Part shown: piece after piece, positions 7,205 to 15,818 of the stretch | Numbering within the stretch: position 1 is the first letter of the stretch | How the letters are laid out: the number at the start of each line of letters is the position of its first letter | NCBI RefSeq assembly: GCF_025244725.1 | Contig: NZ_CP104203.1 | Span: 2,914,001-2,978,000 of the forward strand | DNA: 64,000 nt | Source of the DNA: Chryseobacterium oranimense | Lineage (GTDB): Bacteria > Bacteroidota > Bacteroidia > Flavobacteriales > Weeksellaceae | Direction: 5' to 3' | Notes under the pieces: model-generated | The model's input: only the letters and a program-made list of their open reading frames with translations | The model's database searches: none | Told to the model about the DNA's origin: nothing | Made by a program: the position numbers and the translations under genes

Positions 7205-9790
7205 TTAGAAAGGTGCACCCGGCTGGGTAAAACTTCTGTCCTTGTATTTCAGCGCATCGCTTAAAATGTTGGCTTTGATACCGATAAAGAAGTCATACAC
7301 CTTATACTGCCCGAAAGGCACCCAGTTGAAATTGATCGTGAAGCTTCGCTGATCTCTGGAGAACCCGATTCTTGTGTAGGCAAGATCTTTCGTTACCAGG
7401 TCAAAATGCGTGCTTCCGTTGATATTCCAGTACGGAGTAAGTTTAATACTGCCATCCAGACCTATGGAAGCAATCTTGGTACCCAATGCAGACAGCCCTT
7501 TTGAATACGCATAGTTGGCATTGATATTTAAAGTCCATGCCTGGTCGAAATGAGCATAATTATCATCATCAAAATAATAATTTTCATTCCTTATTTCTCC
7601 TTTTGAAGGATATTTTTTAGCATAGTCTGTTTTTTCGCCAAAGAGCTCGCTGCTTAAAGGATAGGATAACTGTACATTGAATCCCTGTACACTGAAATGC
7701 CCAAATTGTTCCGTTCTTATTCCCTGTGTGGCACCCGGCTCAAAAACAATTTTATAAGGTTCCAGTGAAAGGCTGGTATTAACGTTTAATTTATTATTAA
7801 AGAAAGAAGACTGTCCATTGATGCTGAACACAGACCACGGATGGTCCTTGGCTGCGAAATTATAATTCCCTGAAAGGTTAAGAGATTCGAAAATCTTTAT
7901 TTTCTTTACGCCGGTAGAATCACTTTTGGATTTTACCTTCATTTCAATATTGTTCCCGATATTAAAACCTAGTGCTCCTACCACACCGCTTGACGGGCTT
8001 CCTACAATTCCTTTTTCAAAAATAGAATAAGGGGTCAGCGCTCCTTCTGCGTTATAATAATTTCTGTAATATCCAAACCCGGGACTCGAGAAGTCCGGTG
8101 AATAAGTGAAGCTAAGACTTGGCGTCATCATGTGTCTTACCGCTTCTACCGCAGAGCCTTTTTTAAATTTCAGCATCCCGTAAAGGGTCGTCTGGAGACT
8201 GGCAGATGTTGAGAACGTAGAATATCCTGCAATGTTTTTCTGGATTTCATCTACATCTGCATTTTTCACAGGATCGTAATATTTCTTTAGAGTTTTAGTA
8301 GTTAAAGCGTTGTCTACAGTTGCGTTTAAACTGAATGTAAAATATTTGGCTACCGTTGTATTGGTTCCCAGGGCAATATTATTTTTAAGTCCTGTTTGCA
8401 TCTTGTCCCACATTGCTTTTGTAAAAAGCTCATTTTCCTGTGTCGTTACAAAGTTGGTCAGGTTAAAGCCTGTATTCACTGTAATGTTTTCAAGAAGTCC
8501 CTGTCTTACTCCCGTTTTCGATTTAAACAGATAGAACTGGTTGATTGCCACATTCAATTGAGGAAGACGAAGATCCGCAAGCCCGGTCGCAAAATTCTGA
8601 GAGTATGATGCTGTTCCCGTAATCGTTGCAGGCAGCTTTAAGAATCTTTTCGTAACCGTTACCGCTGAACTCTGCTGCGTATTCAGAACGTTCTGGTTGA
8701 AAATATAGTTATTGTTAAGTGGGTTGTTATAAAATTTAGTACTTACGACATCCACAGAAGCACTGAAAGTCAGGAAAGGATTTGCCTTGGTATCCTGTGT
8801 GTGTGTCCATGCAATTCTGTAGGTACTGTTTTTCGTATAATCATCCAATCCTTTAATTCCTCTTACCATTGTTCCCACATCTGCTGTAAATGTTCCGGAA
8901 TAGCGGTATTTCTTCAGATAATTCATCTGCGGTCTCAGGTTCCAGCTTCCTTTAGTATAAATATCAGCAAGTATTTTAAGGTCGAAGTGCTCCCCTATCG
9001 GCTGGTAATACCCCAACCCGTTGAGGAAAAAACCGACATCTTCCCTTTCTCCAAAACTTGGAATAAGGATACCTGCTGCTCTCTTCTCTGAAAACGGAAG
9101 AATGGCAAACGGAAGGATAAGCGGCGTAGGAACCTTTTCTATATACATTTGGATAGGCCCCGTAACAATCTGTGATTTATTTTTGGTTTTGATCAGCTTG
9201 ATGTTGGAGGCCCGCATAAAGTAATCCGCGGCTGTATCTTTTTTCTTGATATAATATTCGTCTGTAGTATAATCCGCATTCCTCATGGCAAAAACGGAAT
9301 CATTATACTTCTTGGTTTTCTGTGCTGTGATTACTCCTTCACTTTCCTCTGTCCTTGCATTGAAAGCTATAGCCTGCTTGGTTTTCGTATTGTAGCTGAA
9401 CTCGTTGGTTTCATACTTTTTACCGGCCTGAGTGGTAATTACAGGTTCAATAATCTTGCCTAAGGAGTCCTGTTTCCCTCGCGCATAGATGAGATTTTTG
9501 TTATCATCGATAGAAATATAATCTGCATCGATCTGCATGTCCTGGTATTTTACCTGGGCATTTTTATTCAGGAATGTCATTTTCTTCGGAACATCTCTTC
9601 GCTGGTCATCTGCTTTTGTGCGGAGAACATCATCTAAAGCTTCCTTTTTTACTACAATGGTATCCTTTTTGGAAATAGTATCATTAACCGCATTTTTAGG
9701 CAATTTCTCAGGCGTTTTCTGTGCTAAAAAATTGTTAAAAATTAGGATAATTAAAATTTGTAATATATTTTTGAGGACGGTTTTGGCCAA
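7205..9790 (-). CDS. lptD: LptD-type LPS assembly outer-membrane protein
   Basis: 861 residues from a TTG at 9790; the longer reading to 9853 would begin upstream of a promoter box (9819-9812) and overlap the amidase gene. It has a signal peptide (LKNILQILIILIFNNFLAQ). An OstA-like periplasmic beta-jellyroll follows (about 70-200), including QVKYQDMQIDADYI, and then a very large C-terminal beta-barrel. It inserts LPS into the outer leaflet. The length fits Bacteroidota LptD-like proteins. The start choice is inference; the family call is firm. Confidence 0.88.
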   Translation of the reverse strand: MAKTVLKNILQILIILIFNNFLAQKTPEKLPKNAVNDTISKKDTIVVKKEALDDVLRTKADDQRRDVPKKMTFLNKNAQVKYQDMQIDADYISIDDNKNLIYARGKQDSLGKIIEPVITTQAGKKYETNEFSYNTKTKQAIAFNARTEESEGVITAQKTKKYNDSVFAMRNADYTTDEYYIKKKDTAADYFMRASNIKLIKTKNKSQIVTGPIQMYIEKVPTPLILPFAILPFSEKRAAGILIPSFGEREDVGFFLNGLGYYQPIGEHFDLKILADIYTKGSWNLRPQMNYLKKYRYSGTFTADVGTMVRGIKGLDDYTKNSTYRIAWTHTQDTKANPFLTFSASVDVVSTKFYNNPLNNNYIFNQNVLNTQQSSAVTVTKRFLKLPATITGTASYSQNFATGLADLRLPQLNVAINQFYLFKSKTGVRQGLLENITVNTGFNLTNFVTTQENELFTKAMWDKMQTGLKNNIALGTNTTVAKYFTFSLNATVDNALTTKTLKKYYDPVKNADVDEIQKNIAGYSTFSTSASLQTTLYGMLKFKKGSAVEAVRHMMTPSLSFTYSPDFSSPGFGYYRNYYNAEGALTPYSIFEKGIVGSPSSGVVGALGFNIGNNIEMKVKSKSDSTGVKKIKIFESLNLSGNYNFAAKDHPWSVFSINGQSSFFNNKLNVNTSLSLEPYKIVFEPGATQGIRTEQFGHFSVQGFNVQLSYPLSSELFGEKTDYAKKYPSKGEIRNENYYFDDDNYAHFDQAWTLNINANYAYSKGLSALGTKIASIGLDGSIKLTPYWNINGSTHFDLVTKDLAYTRIGFSRDQRSFTINFNWVPFGQYKVYDFFIGIKANILSDALKYKDRSFTQPGAPF

Positions 9791-9811
9791 TTTTATTCTA
9801 TAATTATGGCT

Positions 9812-9819
9812 CAAAATTA
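9812..9819 (-). promoter_or_regulatory. -7 box of lptD
   Basis: TAATTTTG on the minus strand, 22 bases upstream of the TTG at 9790 that I take as the lptD start. It lies inside the longest possible reading frame, so the ATG at 9853 is unlikely to be used. Confidence 0.55.
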
Positions 9820-9841
9820 GTATAATTTTTAAAACTGTAAG

Positions 9842-11131
9842 ATGTACAAACAAAAATTTAAAATAATTTTATCATTTCTCTCCATCCTTTCCAGCATTTT
9901 AATTTTTTCGCAAAAGAAATTTACAATCGTTTTGGATGCTGGGCATGGGGGAAGTGATCACGGAGCGAACAGAACTTATGCGGACATCGGAAGAGTTGCC
10001 GAAAAAGATGTTACGCTTGCCGTTACTTTAAAAGTAGGGGCAATGTTGGAAAAAAACAGAGATTTCAAAGTTATATATACCCGTAAGTACGACGAATATC
10101 CTTCCCTTTCGGACAGAACCAATCTGGCCAACAGGAGCAAAGCTGATCTTTTTGTCTCTATTCACTGTAATTCTTCACAAAGACCTACGGCTTACGGAAC
10201 TGAAACCTATGTACAGGGACCTAACCAGAATGACGAGAATCTTGAAGTAGCGAAAAGAGAGAACGATGTGATCTTTCTGGATGAAAAAGACAGGCAGACC
10301 TTTGGTTCTTATAACCCAAGCTCTCCGGAATCTCTCATAGCCCTGAAACTGCAGCAGAACAAATATCTGGAATCCAGTCTACTGCTTGGCGGGCTGGTAG
10401 AAGATAATTTTGTTAATAAGGATAAAAGATTTTCAAGGGGAGTATTTCAGAAGAACCTTCACGTATTACGTATGAATGCAATGCCATCTGTACTTATCGA
10501 AACAGGATTCATCAATCATCCTGAGGAGAGCCATTACCTGGCCTCAGAAAAGGGACAGAATGAAATTTCGGAAAGTATTTATAATGCAATTATCGATTAT
10601 AAGAAAGCAATTGACCGAAAAACCGGAGGATCTTCTATTGCTACCAGAAAACCGGAACCTGAAAAACCGGCTGAATCTCCTTTAAAAAATGATTTCAGAA
10701 TATTACTATTGAGCTCCCCTACTAAATATAATGACGGAGATCCTGCTTTAAAGGGTTTAAATTACATTCTTCCTATCAAAGACAACGGCCAGTACAAATA
10801 TTACTACGGAGTAACCAATATGGCTTCTATCAAGGATATTAATCTTAAAACAGCTAAAGATGCTGGATTCAGGAATGCTTATGCAGTAGGATTTATGCCG
10901 AATCAGAAACTGCTGACAGGTTATTATACCATAGAGGTTTATACGGGCGAAAAACTGAATGGCAATTCGTTTATTCTTCAGACATTGAAAGATGTGGAAA
11001 GAAATAAAGACAGTGGAGTGTTCTATTACACGTATGGTAAAGTATATACTTTGGAAGATGCTGTGAAGCTTCAAAAAGACCTTGAATCCAAAGGAATCAA
11101 GAATACCGTTATCCAAAAAGTTTTTAAATAA
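9842..11131 (+). CDS. N-acetylmuramoyl-L-alanine amidase (Amidase_3)
   Basis: 429 residues. Signal peptide (1-23), then a zinc amidase domain (about 27-250) with LDAGHGGSDHGA (His35), Glu54 in the VAEKD segment, SIHCN (His108) and the catalytic Glu in LIETGF. It cleaves the amide bond between MurNAc and the stem peptide during cell separation. The C-terminal part (about 285-429) ends in a SPOR-like repeat fold (FYYTYGKVYTLEDAVKLQ), probably binding denuded peptidoglycan. It is divergent from lptD with essentially no spacer. Confidence 0.93.
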   Translation: MYKQKFKIILSFLSILSSILIFSQKKFTIVLDAGHGGSDHGANRTYADIGRVAEKDVTLAVTLKVGAMLEKNRDFKVIYTRKYDEYPSLSDRTNLANRSKADLFVSIHCNSSQRPTAYGTETYVQGPNQNDENLEVAKRENDVIFLDEKDRQTFGSYNPSSPESLIALKLQQNKYLESSLLLGGLVEDNFVNKDKRFSRGVFQKNLHVLRMNAMPSVLIETGFINHPEESHYLASEKGQNEISESIYNAIIDYKKAIDRKTGGSSIATRKPEPEKPAESPLKNDFRILLLSSPTKYNDGDPALKGLNYILPIKDNGQYKYYYGVTNMASIKDINLKTAKDAGFRNAYAVGFMPNQKLLTGYYTIEVYTGEKLNGNSFILQTLKDVERNKDSGVFYYTYGKVYTLEDAVKLQKDLESKGIKNTVIQKVFK

Positions 11132-11189
11132 CGTACAAAATAATTTTGAAGTTAAAAAGTTAATCATTACTTTTGCAACCTCAAAATTT

Positions 11190-11261
11190 GGCCTATTCGT
11201 CTAGTGGTTAGGACTCAAGATTTTCATTCTTGCAACAGGGGTTCGATTCCCCTATAGGCTA
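11190..11261 (+). tRNA. tRNA-Glu (anticodon TTC), copy 1
   Basis: The acceptor GGCCTAT pairs with ATAGGCT (a G-T first pair). Anticodon stem CAAGA/TCTTG encloses the loop TTTTCAT, giving TTC. T-arm AGGGGTTCGATTCCCCT. CCA follows directly at 11262-11264. Acceptor and anticodon stems differ from the two copies downstream. Confidence 0.95.
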
Positions 11262-11276
11262 CCAAATTTGAATATC

Positions 11277-11597
11277 ATGCCGGATTTAAAAATACAAGAA
11301 GCTAAACTTCTTTTTAAGAAAATCCACTCTAACCCAAAAAGTTACGATTTACAGATCAATGAAGACGGGATTACAGGCAGGGATGATAAAATAAGTTTCA
11401 GACTTTACAGGACGGGAGAAAGGTTTGCCTTTGAAGTAACAATTGATGGACTTTCCTTTACCAATACTACGGGAGAATGGAACAACGCGATGATTATGCT
11501 AAGCAGCACAATCAAGAAAATAGAACGAGAACAAGAGAATTTAAAAATAGAACAAGCAATAGATAAACTGAGAAAATACCTGTCCGAAGAAAATTGA
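11277..11597 (+). CDS. Small conserved protein of unknown function
   Basis: 106 residues from ATG 11277, 16 bases after the tRNA; a TTG three codons upstream is less likely. It reads as an alpha/beta protein (QINEDGITGRDDKISFRLYRTGERFAFEVTIDG is strand-rich) with a charged C-terminal helix that could form a coiled coil (about 75-103). It may be transcribed with the tRNA ahead of it. I do not recognise the family. Confidence 0.7.
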   Translation: MPDLKIQEAKLLFKKIHSNPKSYDLQINEDGITGRDDKISFRLYRTGERFAFEVTIDGLSFTNTTGEWNNAMIMLSSTIKKIEREQENLKIEQAIDKLRKYLSEEN

Positions 11598-11614
11598 AAA
11601 ATTTTAAAAAATAA

Positions 11615-11646
11615 TTTGGCAGATTGAAAAAAAGTTTATAGTTTTG
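11615..11646 (+). promoter_or_regulatory. Promoter of rpsT
   Basis: TTTG (11615-11618), 20 bases, then TAGTTTTG (11639-11646) is a near-perfect Bacteroidota promoter. It rules out the upstream ATG at 11644 as the rpsT start, because that codon sits inside the -7 box. Confidence 0.8.
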
Positions 11647-11664
11647 CACTCACATTTGAACGAT

Positions 11665-11919
11665 ATGGCAAATCATAAATCAGCATTAAAGAGAATTAGA
11701 CAAAACGAAGTTAGAAAAGTTCGTAACAGATATTATCACAAGACTGCAAGAACTGCTCTTAAAGTTTTGAGAAATGAAGAAAACAAAGCTGCTGCTACAG
11801 AGCAACTGCCAAAAGTTATCGCTTTATTGGATAAATTAGCTAAGAAAAACATTATCCACAAGAACAAAGCGGCTAACTTGAAAAGCAAATTAACAAAGCA
11901 CGTTAATAAATTAGCGTAA
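11665..11919 (+). CDS. rpsT: 30S ribosomal protein S20
   Basis: 84 residues: [21 protein letters not shown] start, a three-helix basic protein that binds the 5' domain of 16S rRNA, with the usual length. ATG at 11665 follows the promoter at 11615-11646 by 18 bases. tRNA-Glu copy 2 begins 10 bases after its stop and probably shares the transcript. Confidence 0.97.
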   Translation: MANHKSALKRIRQNEVRKVRNRYYHKTARTALKVLRNEENKAAATEQLPKVIALLDKLAKKNIIHKNKAANLKSKLTKHVNKLA

Positions 11920-11929
11920 AAGTATAGTT

Positions 11930-12001
11930 GGCCCGTTCGTCTATCGGTTAGGACCTCAGATTTTCATTCTGGTAAGAGGGGTTCGATTCCCCTACGGGCT
12001 A
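11930..12001 (+). tRNA. tRNA-Glu (anticodon TTC), copy 2
   Basis: Acceptor GGCCCGT/ACGGGCT, anticodon loop TTTTCAT between CAGA and TCTG, and T-arm GGGGTTCGATTCCCC. CCA is not encoded (the discriminator A is followed by CTA). Confidence 0.95.
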
Positions 12002-12102
12002 CTAATTTTAATCACTGCTAACCGGGTGGTTAATAATAAGAGTTGAAACTTATAAAAACAAAAAACTAACCCTGTAGGTATTTTATTTACAGTTTGGTAG
12101 AT

Positions 12103-12174
12103 GGCCCGTTCGTCTATCGGTTAGGACCTCAGATTTTCATTCTGGTAAGAGGGGTTCGATTCCCCTACGGGCTA
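12103..12174 (+). tRNA. tRNA-Glu (anticodon TTC), copy 3
   Basis: Identical over its 72 bases to copy 2. The 101 bases between the two copies hold no gene. A strong terminator follows at 12178-12217. Confidence 0.95.
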
Positions 12175-12177
12175 CTA

Positions 12178-12217
12178 AACAGGAAAAATGATTCATATCG
12201 TTTTTCCTGTTTTTTTA
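12178..12217 (+). terminator. Terminator after the rpsT-tRNA-Glu cluster
   Basis: AACAGGAAAAA (12178-12188) pairs with TTTTTCCTGTT (12201-12211), followed by a T run. Confidence 0.85.
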
Positions 12218-12341
12218 GGTATTATTCTCTATTAAAATCTATTTCAGAAAAACTGAAATACAAAATGACTTTCGGTCGCTCTATTTTACAATCCCTTTTA
12301 TTAAATTGCATTCCGATAATTATTAAATCAGACAAGATCCA

Positions 12342-12929
12342 TTGAACGGTTTGCAAAAATTAACTGATACCATTTCAAAGCACGTTACACTTACCAAAGA
12401 GGAACAGGTGCTTTTCGGCACTTTATGGTCAGAAAAGATTTTGGAAAAAGGTGATTACTTGCTTAGAAACGGGGAAATCTGCCGCACGGATAATTACATC
12501 GTCTCCGGAACGCTGAAGGCATTCTGTATTAATGCCAATACCGGCAATGAGGAAATTCTGTATTTTGCCATTGATGAATGGTGGGCAACGGATATGGAGA
12601 GTTTCCGTAAACAGGAGCCTTCCATATACAATATCCAGGCTTTGGAGAAAACGGAAATTTTACAGATCAATTTTCATGCTTTCCAAAATATGCTGAAGCA
12701 AATTCCTTCCCTTGAAAGGTACTTCCGTATTATTTTAGAGAGCTATCTTGGAGCTTTGCAGAAAAGATTAATCTACTCACATATTTATAATGCAGAATAC
12801 CGCTACCTGGATTTTTTGCAGCACTATCCACGAATTGCAGCCAAAATACCACAGTATCTCATTGCCTCGTATCTGGGCATCTCACCAGAATTTCTGAGCA
12901 GGATCCGGAAGAAAAATAAAATCCATTGA
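12342..12929 (+). CDS. Crp/Fnr-family transcription regulator
   Basis: 195 residues from TTG 12342, the only start codon after an in-frame stop six codons upstream. The N-terminal cyclic-nucleotide-binding-like barrel (about 15-120: EKGDYLLRNGEICRTDNYIVSGTLKAF) lacks the Arg/Ser phosphate-binding cassette of true cAMP receptors. A long dimer helix and a C-terminal winged helix follow (PQYLIASYLGISPEFLSRIRKK). This compact type is common in Bacteroidota beside stress or redox genes. It precedes the flavin oxidoreductase by 59 bases on the same strand and may regulate it. Confidence 0.88.
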   Translation: MNGLQKLTDTISKHVTLTKEEQVLFGTLWSEKILEKGDYLLRNGEICRTDNYIVSGTLKAFCINANTGNEEILYFAIDEWWATDMESFRKQEPSIYNIQALEKTEILQINFHAFQNMLKQIPSLERYFRIILESYLGALQKRLIYSHIYNAEYRYLDFLQHYPRIAAKIPQYLIASYLGISPEFLSRIRKKNKIH

Positions 12930-12988
12930 ACTAGATCAATATCTTCTATTTTTTTAGTTCAGAGCTTTGTATTCATAAATTTAAAGAG

Positions 12989-13615
12989 ATGAACAAGCTA
13001 CTTATCATTAATACAAGCATCAGAAATGAAAGATCATACAGCAGAAAACTGACACAATTATTTGTTGACAACTGGAGAGGTAAACATCCTCACGATCATT
13101 TCACCTTCAGAGAAACGGGACTGGAAACTATTAAGCCTGTTAATGAGAAATGGATCGCCGGAGCATTTTCACAACCTGAAACCCGGACTGAAGAGGATCA
13201 GCATGCCTTACAACTGAGCAATGAACTGGTTAAGGAACTAAAGGAAAATGATATTTATGTCATTGGAACTCCTATGTACAACTGGTCTGTTCCAAGCGGA
13301 TTAAAAGCGTATATAGATCAGGTAATGAGAATCAATGAAACCTGGAAATTCCGTTCAGGAAAACCTGATGGAGATTACGTCGGACTGCTTGAAAATAAGA
13401 AACTCTTCATTCTTTCGAGCAGAGGTGATACAGGTTACGGCGAAGGTGAGAAAAATGAGCATATGAATTTCCAGACAACTTATTTAAAGTTTATTTTCGG
13501 AATCATGGGAGTTAAAGATGTTACTGTAATTTCACTGGATAACGAAGAGTTTGGAGGAGAAATATTTGAAAAATCAAAACAGGAAATCTTCCGGGCTATC
13601 AACGCTATTGAATAA
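12989..13615 (+). CDS. NAD(P)H-dependent FMN oxidoreductase (AzoR-like)
   Basis: 208 residues with a flavodoxin-like fold: the phosphate-binding loop NTSIRNERSYSRKL at the N-terminus and the family signature GTPMYNWSVPSGLKAYIDQV (about 91-110). AzoR-type enzymes reduce quinones and azo compounds with NAD(P)H in the cytosol. Its position behind a Crp-type regulator suggests induction by electrophiles or oxidants, which is inference. Confidence 0.88.
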   Translation: MNKLLIINTSIRNERSYSRKLTQLFVDNWRGKHPHDHFTFRETGLETIKPVNEKWIAGAFSQPETRTEEDQHALQLSNELVKELKENDIYVIGTPMYNWSVPSGLKAYIDQVMRINETWKFRSGKPDGDYVGLLENKKLFILSSRGDTGYGEGEKNEHMNFQTTYLKFIFGIMGVKDVTVISLDNEEFGGEIFEKSKQEIFRAINAIE

Positions 13616-13636
13616 TATTCTGTCAAAATGACAAAG

Positions 13637-13663
13637 AGAGATTCTATTAAGATCTCTTTTTTG
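13637..13663 (+). terminator. Terminator of the oxidoreductase gene
   Basis: AGAGAT (13637-13642) pairs with ATCTCT (13652-13657) around a nine-base loop, followed by a T run. Moderate stability. Confidence 0.65.
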
Positions 13664-13720
13664 TTATCTGTCCATTTTAATCTTTTACTTAAATTTTTAG
13701 GATATATTCTGGAAAAGCTC

Positions 13721-13742
13721 TACCTTTGCATTCATCAGATGA
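13721..13742 (+). promoter_or_regulatory. -7 box and candidate operator of the GntR gene
   Basis: TACCTTTG (13721-13728) is followed at once by the palindrome TCATCAGATGA (13732-13742), which would cover the transcription start. The 13-base string ATTCATCAGATGA recurs at 14431-14443 before the MFS pump, so this is a good candidate autoregulatory operator. Confidence 0.6.
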
Positions 13743-13754
13743 TAAGATGTATTT

Positions 13755-14411
13755 ATGCAAATTCAAAGAAGAACATTAGCCCAGGAAGTTGCGGAACGAT
13801 TGATTCAAGGAATAATCAACGATGAGTATCCCATTGGTGAAAAGCTCCCGATTGAACCGGAACTGATGAAAATTTACGGTGTAGGGCGTTCCAGCATCCG
13901 TGAAGCCATAAAAATATTATCTATAAAAGGGGTGCTGAATGTTCAGCAAGGTGTGGGAACGTTCGTAACTTCTAAGAATGTGCAGGAATCATTAGAAACC
14001 AAGATCGACAAAGCTGAAATAGAAGAAGTATATGAAGTACGTTCTGTTCTGGATTCCAAGATTGCAGCAAAAGCAGCCATTCATCGCAGCGACAAAGATT
14101 TAAAAACAATGAAAATGTATCTGGATCTCCGGGAAAAGCTTGCTGGAGAAAACCAGGCACTGGAATGCTATCAGGCTGATATTAATTTTCACATATCTAT
14201 TGCTGAAGCTTGTGGCAACGCATTGCTGAAAGAAATATATAAAATAACAAGCAAGCATATCCTCAGAACTTTTGAGAGCAGTCACAACAACAATACAGAC
14301 TCTTTCAAAATTTCACAAAAAATACATACAGATCTTTATCAATGTATTGAAAATAAGGATCCCGAAAGTGCAGCCCGTATTGCTCAGCTCATTGTAGATA
14401 AAGTATATTAA
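13755..14411 (+). CDS. GntR-family (FadR/FCD) regulator
   Basis: 218 residues. The N-terminal winged helix (about 6-72) shows the GntR signature (GEKLPIEPELMKIYGVGRSSIREAIKIL...GVGTFV). The all-helical FCD effector domain (about 90-215) keeps metal-ligand-type residues: Asp/His in ADINFHISIAEACGN and a later His. Such regulators bind organic acids or lipids and usually repress neighbours. It sits 58 bases ahead of the MFS pump on the same strand, with a matching palindrome before each gene. Confidence 0.93.
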   Translation: MQIQRRTLAQEVAERLIQGIINDEYPIGEKLPIEPELMKIYGVGRSSIREAIKILSIKGVLNVQQGVGTFVTSKNVQESLETKIDKAEIEEVYEVRSVLDSKIAAKAAIHRSDKDLKTMKMYLDLREKLAGENQALECYQADINFHISIAEACGNALLKEIYKITSKHILRTFESSHNNNTDSFKISQKIHTDLYQCIENKDPESAARIAQLIVDKVY

Positions 14412-14427
14412 TAAATAATTTTTTAAC

Positions 14428-14456
14428 AAAATTCATCAGATGACATGATGAATTTT
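14428..14456 (+). promoter_or_regulatory. Inverted repeat and candidate GntR operator before fsr
   Basis: AAAATTCATCA (14428-14438) is a perfect inverted repeat of TGATGAATTTT (14446-14456) with a seven-base spacer, and TCATCAGATGA (14433-14443) is nested inside. The same core lies at the promoter of the regulator. It could also act as a weak attenuator hairpin. It ends 13 bases before the fsr ATG. Confidence 0.6.
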
Positions 14457-14469
14457 AAAATAACAATTC

Positions 14470-15675
14470 ATGGAAAATATTCAGAAACAAGCAATTGATA
14501 CTACTAAAATTGTTTACCCCATCCTGTTTATGATCAGCTTTTCTCATTTTTTAAATGATCTGATCCAATCTACTATTCCCTCATTGTATCCAATTTTAAA
14601 AGGGGAATTCAGTCTGTCGTTTGCCCAGATCGGTATCATTACTTTGGTATTTCAGCTTACAGCCTCAATTTTACAGCCGTTTGTCGGGATTTATACCGAT
14701 AAAAAGCCCAATCCAAGATCTTTGGCTATAGGAATGGGGCTATCAATGGCAGGGCTTCTACTTTTGGCAGCGGCCCATCAATATTATATGATTCTTGTTG
14801 CGGTAGCTTTAATTGGTATGGGATCTTCCGTATTCCATCCCGAAGCTTCCCGGGTGGCACAGCTGGCATCAGGTGGCCAAAAAGGACTTGCCCAGTCCAT
14901 CTTCCAGGTAGGAGGAAATTCAGGAAGTGCTATTGGTCCTTTGCTGGTTGCCTTGGTTGTACTTCCTTTAGGACAAGGCTATGTGGGACTATTTGCTATA
15001 GCAGCATTTATAGGTATCCTATTATTATGGAGAATCGGAAACTGGTATGCCGAAAGACTTTCATTAAAAAAATCGGTTAAACATCCGAATGATATTATTG
15101 AGATTCAGCTGTCCAGAAAAAAAATTATATTTTCTGTCACAATTCTGCTGGCGCTGGTATTTTCCAAATATATCTACCTGGCATCAATGACTAACTATTT
15201 TACTTTTTTTCTTATTGATAAGTTTCATATTTCTGTAAAGGATTCCCAGTTATATTTATTCATGTTTCTTGCAGCAGTTGCTGTAGGTACCATCCTTGGC
15301 GGAAAGCTGGGCGATAAATACGGCAGAAAGAAAATTATCTGGATTTCTATTTTGGGAGCCGCTCCTTTTACACTTTGCCTTCCCTATCTTCCTTTAGTAT
15401 GGACTATAGTGTTTGCTGTTTTAATTGGTTTAATCATCGCCTCTGCATTTTCTGCCATCCTTGTGTATGCTACAGATCTTATGCCTAACAAAATCGGATT
15501 GGTGGCAGGGTTATTTTTCGGATTTATGTTTGGAATGGGAGGAATTGGTTCTGCAGTCCTGGGAGCATTGGCAGATGATACAAGTATTGAATATGTATTT
15601 AAAATCTGTGCCTTCTTACCTCTTATGGGTATCATAACTGCGTTTTTACCTAATATTAAAGGAAAGAAAAAATAA
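14470..15675 (+). CDS. fsr: MFS transporter, fosmidomycin-resistance type
   Basis: 401 residues and 12 predicted helices. The segment GMGSSVFHPEASRVAQLASG (about 118-137) is characteristic of the Fsr branch of the major facilitator superfamily, as is the N-terminal HFLNDLIQSTIPSLYPIL. The mid-protein loop GDKYGRKK is the MFS A-like motif. It is a proton-driven inner-membrane exporter. The natural substrate in this organism is unknown, and control by the upstream GntR protein suggests a small acid or phosphonate-like ligand. Confidence 0.9.
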   Translation: MENIQKQAIDTTKIVYPILFMISFSHFLNDLIQSTIPSLYPILKGEFSLSFAQIGIITLVFQLTASILQPFVGIYTDKKPNPRSLAIGMGLSMAGLLLLAAAHQYYMILVAVALIGMGSSVFHPEASRVAQLASGGQKGLAQSIFQVGGNSGSAIGPLLVALVVLPLGQGYVGLFAIAAFIGILLLWRIGNWYAERLSLKKSVKHPNDIIEIQLSRKKIIFSVTILLALVFSKYIYLASMTNYFTFFLIDKFHISVKDSQLYLFMFLAAVAVGTILGGKLGDKYGRKKIIWISILGAAPFTLCLPYLPLVWTIVFAVLIGLIIASAFSAILVYATDLMPNKIGLVAGLFFGFMFGMGGIGSAVLGALADDTSIEYVFKICAFLPLMGIITAFLPNIKGKKK

Positions 15676-15756
15676 TCTGATCTCAAAAAGCTTAATAGTT
15701 CCGGCAGTTATATTGAATTAAGAAATCTTACATAATTCACATTAAGTAGAAATAAT

Positions 15757-15788
15757 ATTGTTTGCATATACTTTTATGTTTAAATTTG
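15757..15788 (+). promoter_or_regulatory. Promoter of the first T9SS paralogue
   Basis: TTG (15758-15760), 20 bases, then TAAATTTG (15781-15788). It lies 31 bases before ATG 15819 and supports that start over the upstream ATG at 15762. Confidence 0.7.
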
Positions 15789-15818
15789 GATAAAGCATTA
15801 ACCAAACTTTATTACAAT

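Noticed and set aside
12094..12345. 83-codon open frame over the third tRNA-Glu gene
   Set aside because: It runs through the tRNA and its terminator; the sequence is explained by those.
13628..13825. 65-codon frame between the oxidoreductase and GntR genes
   Set aside because: It overlaps a terminator, the GntR promoter and the GntR start.
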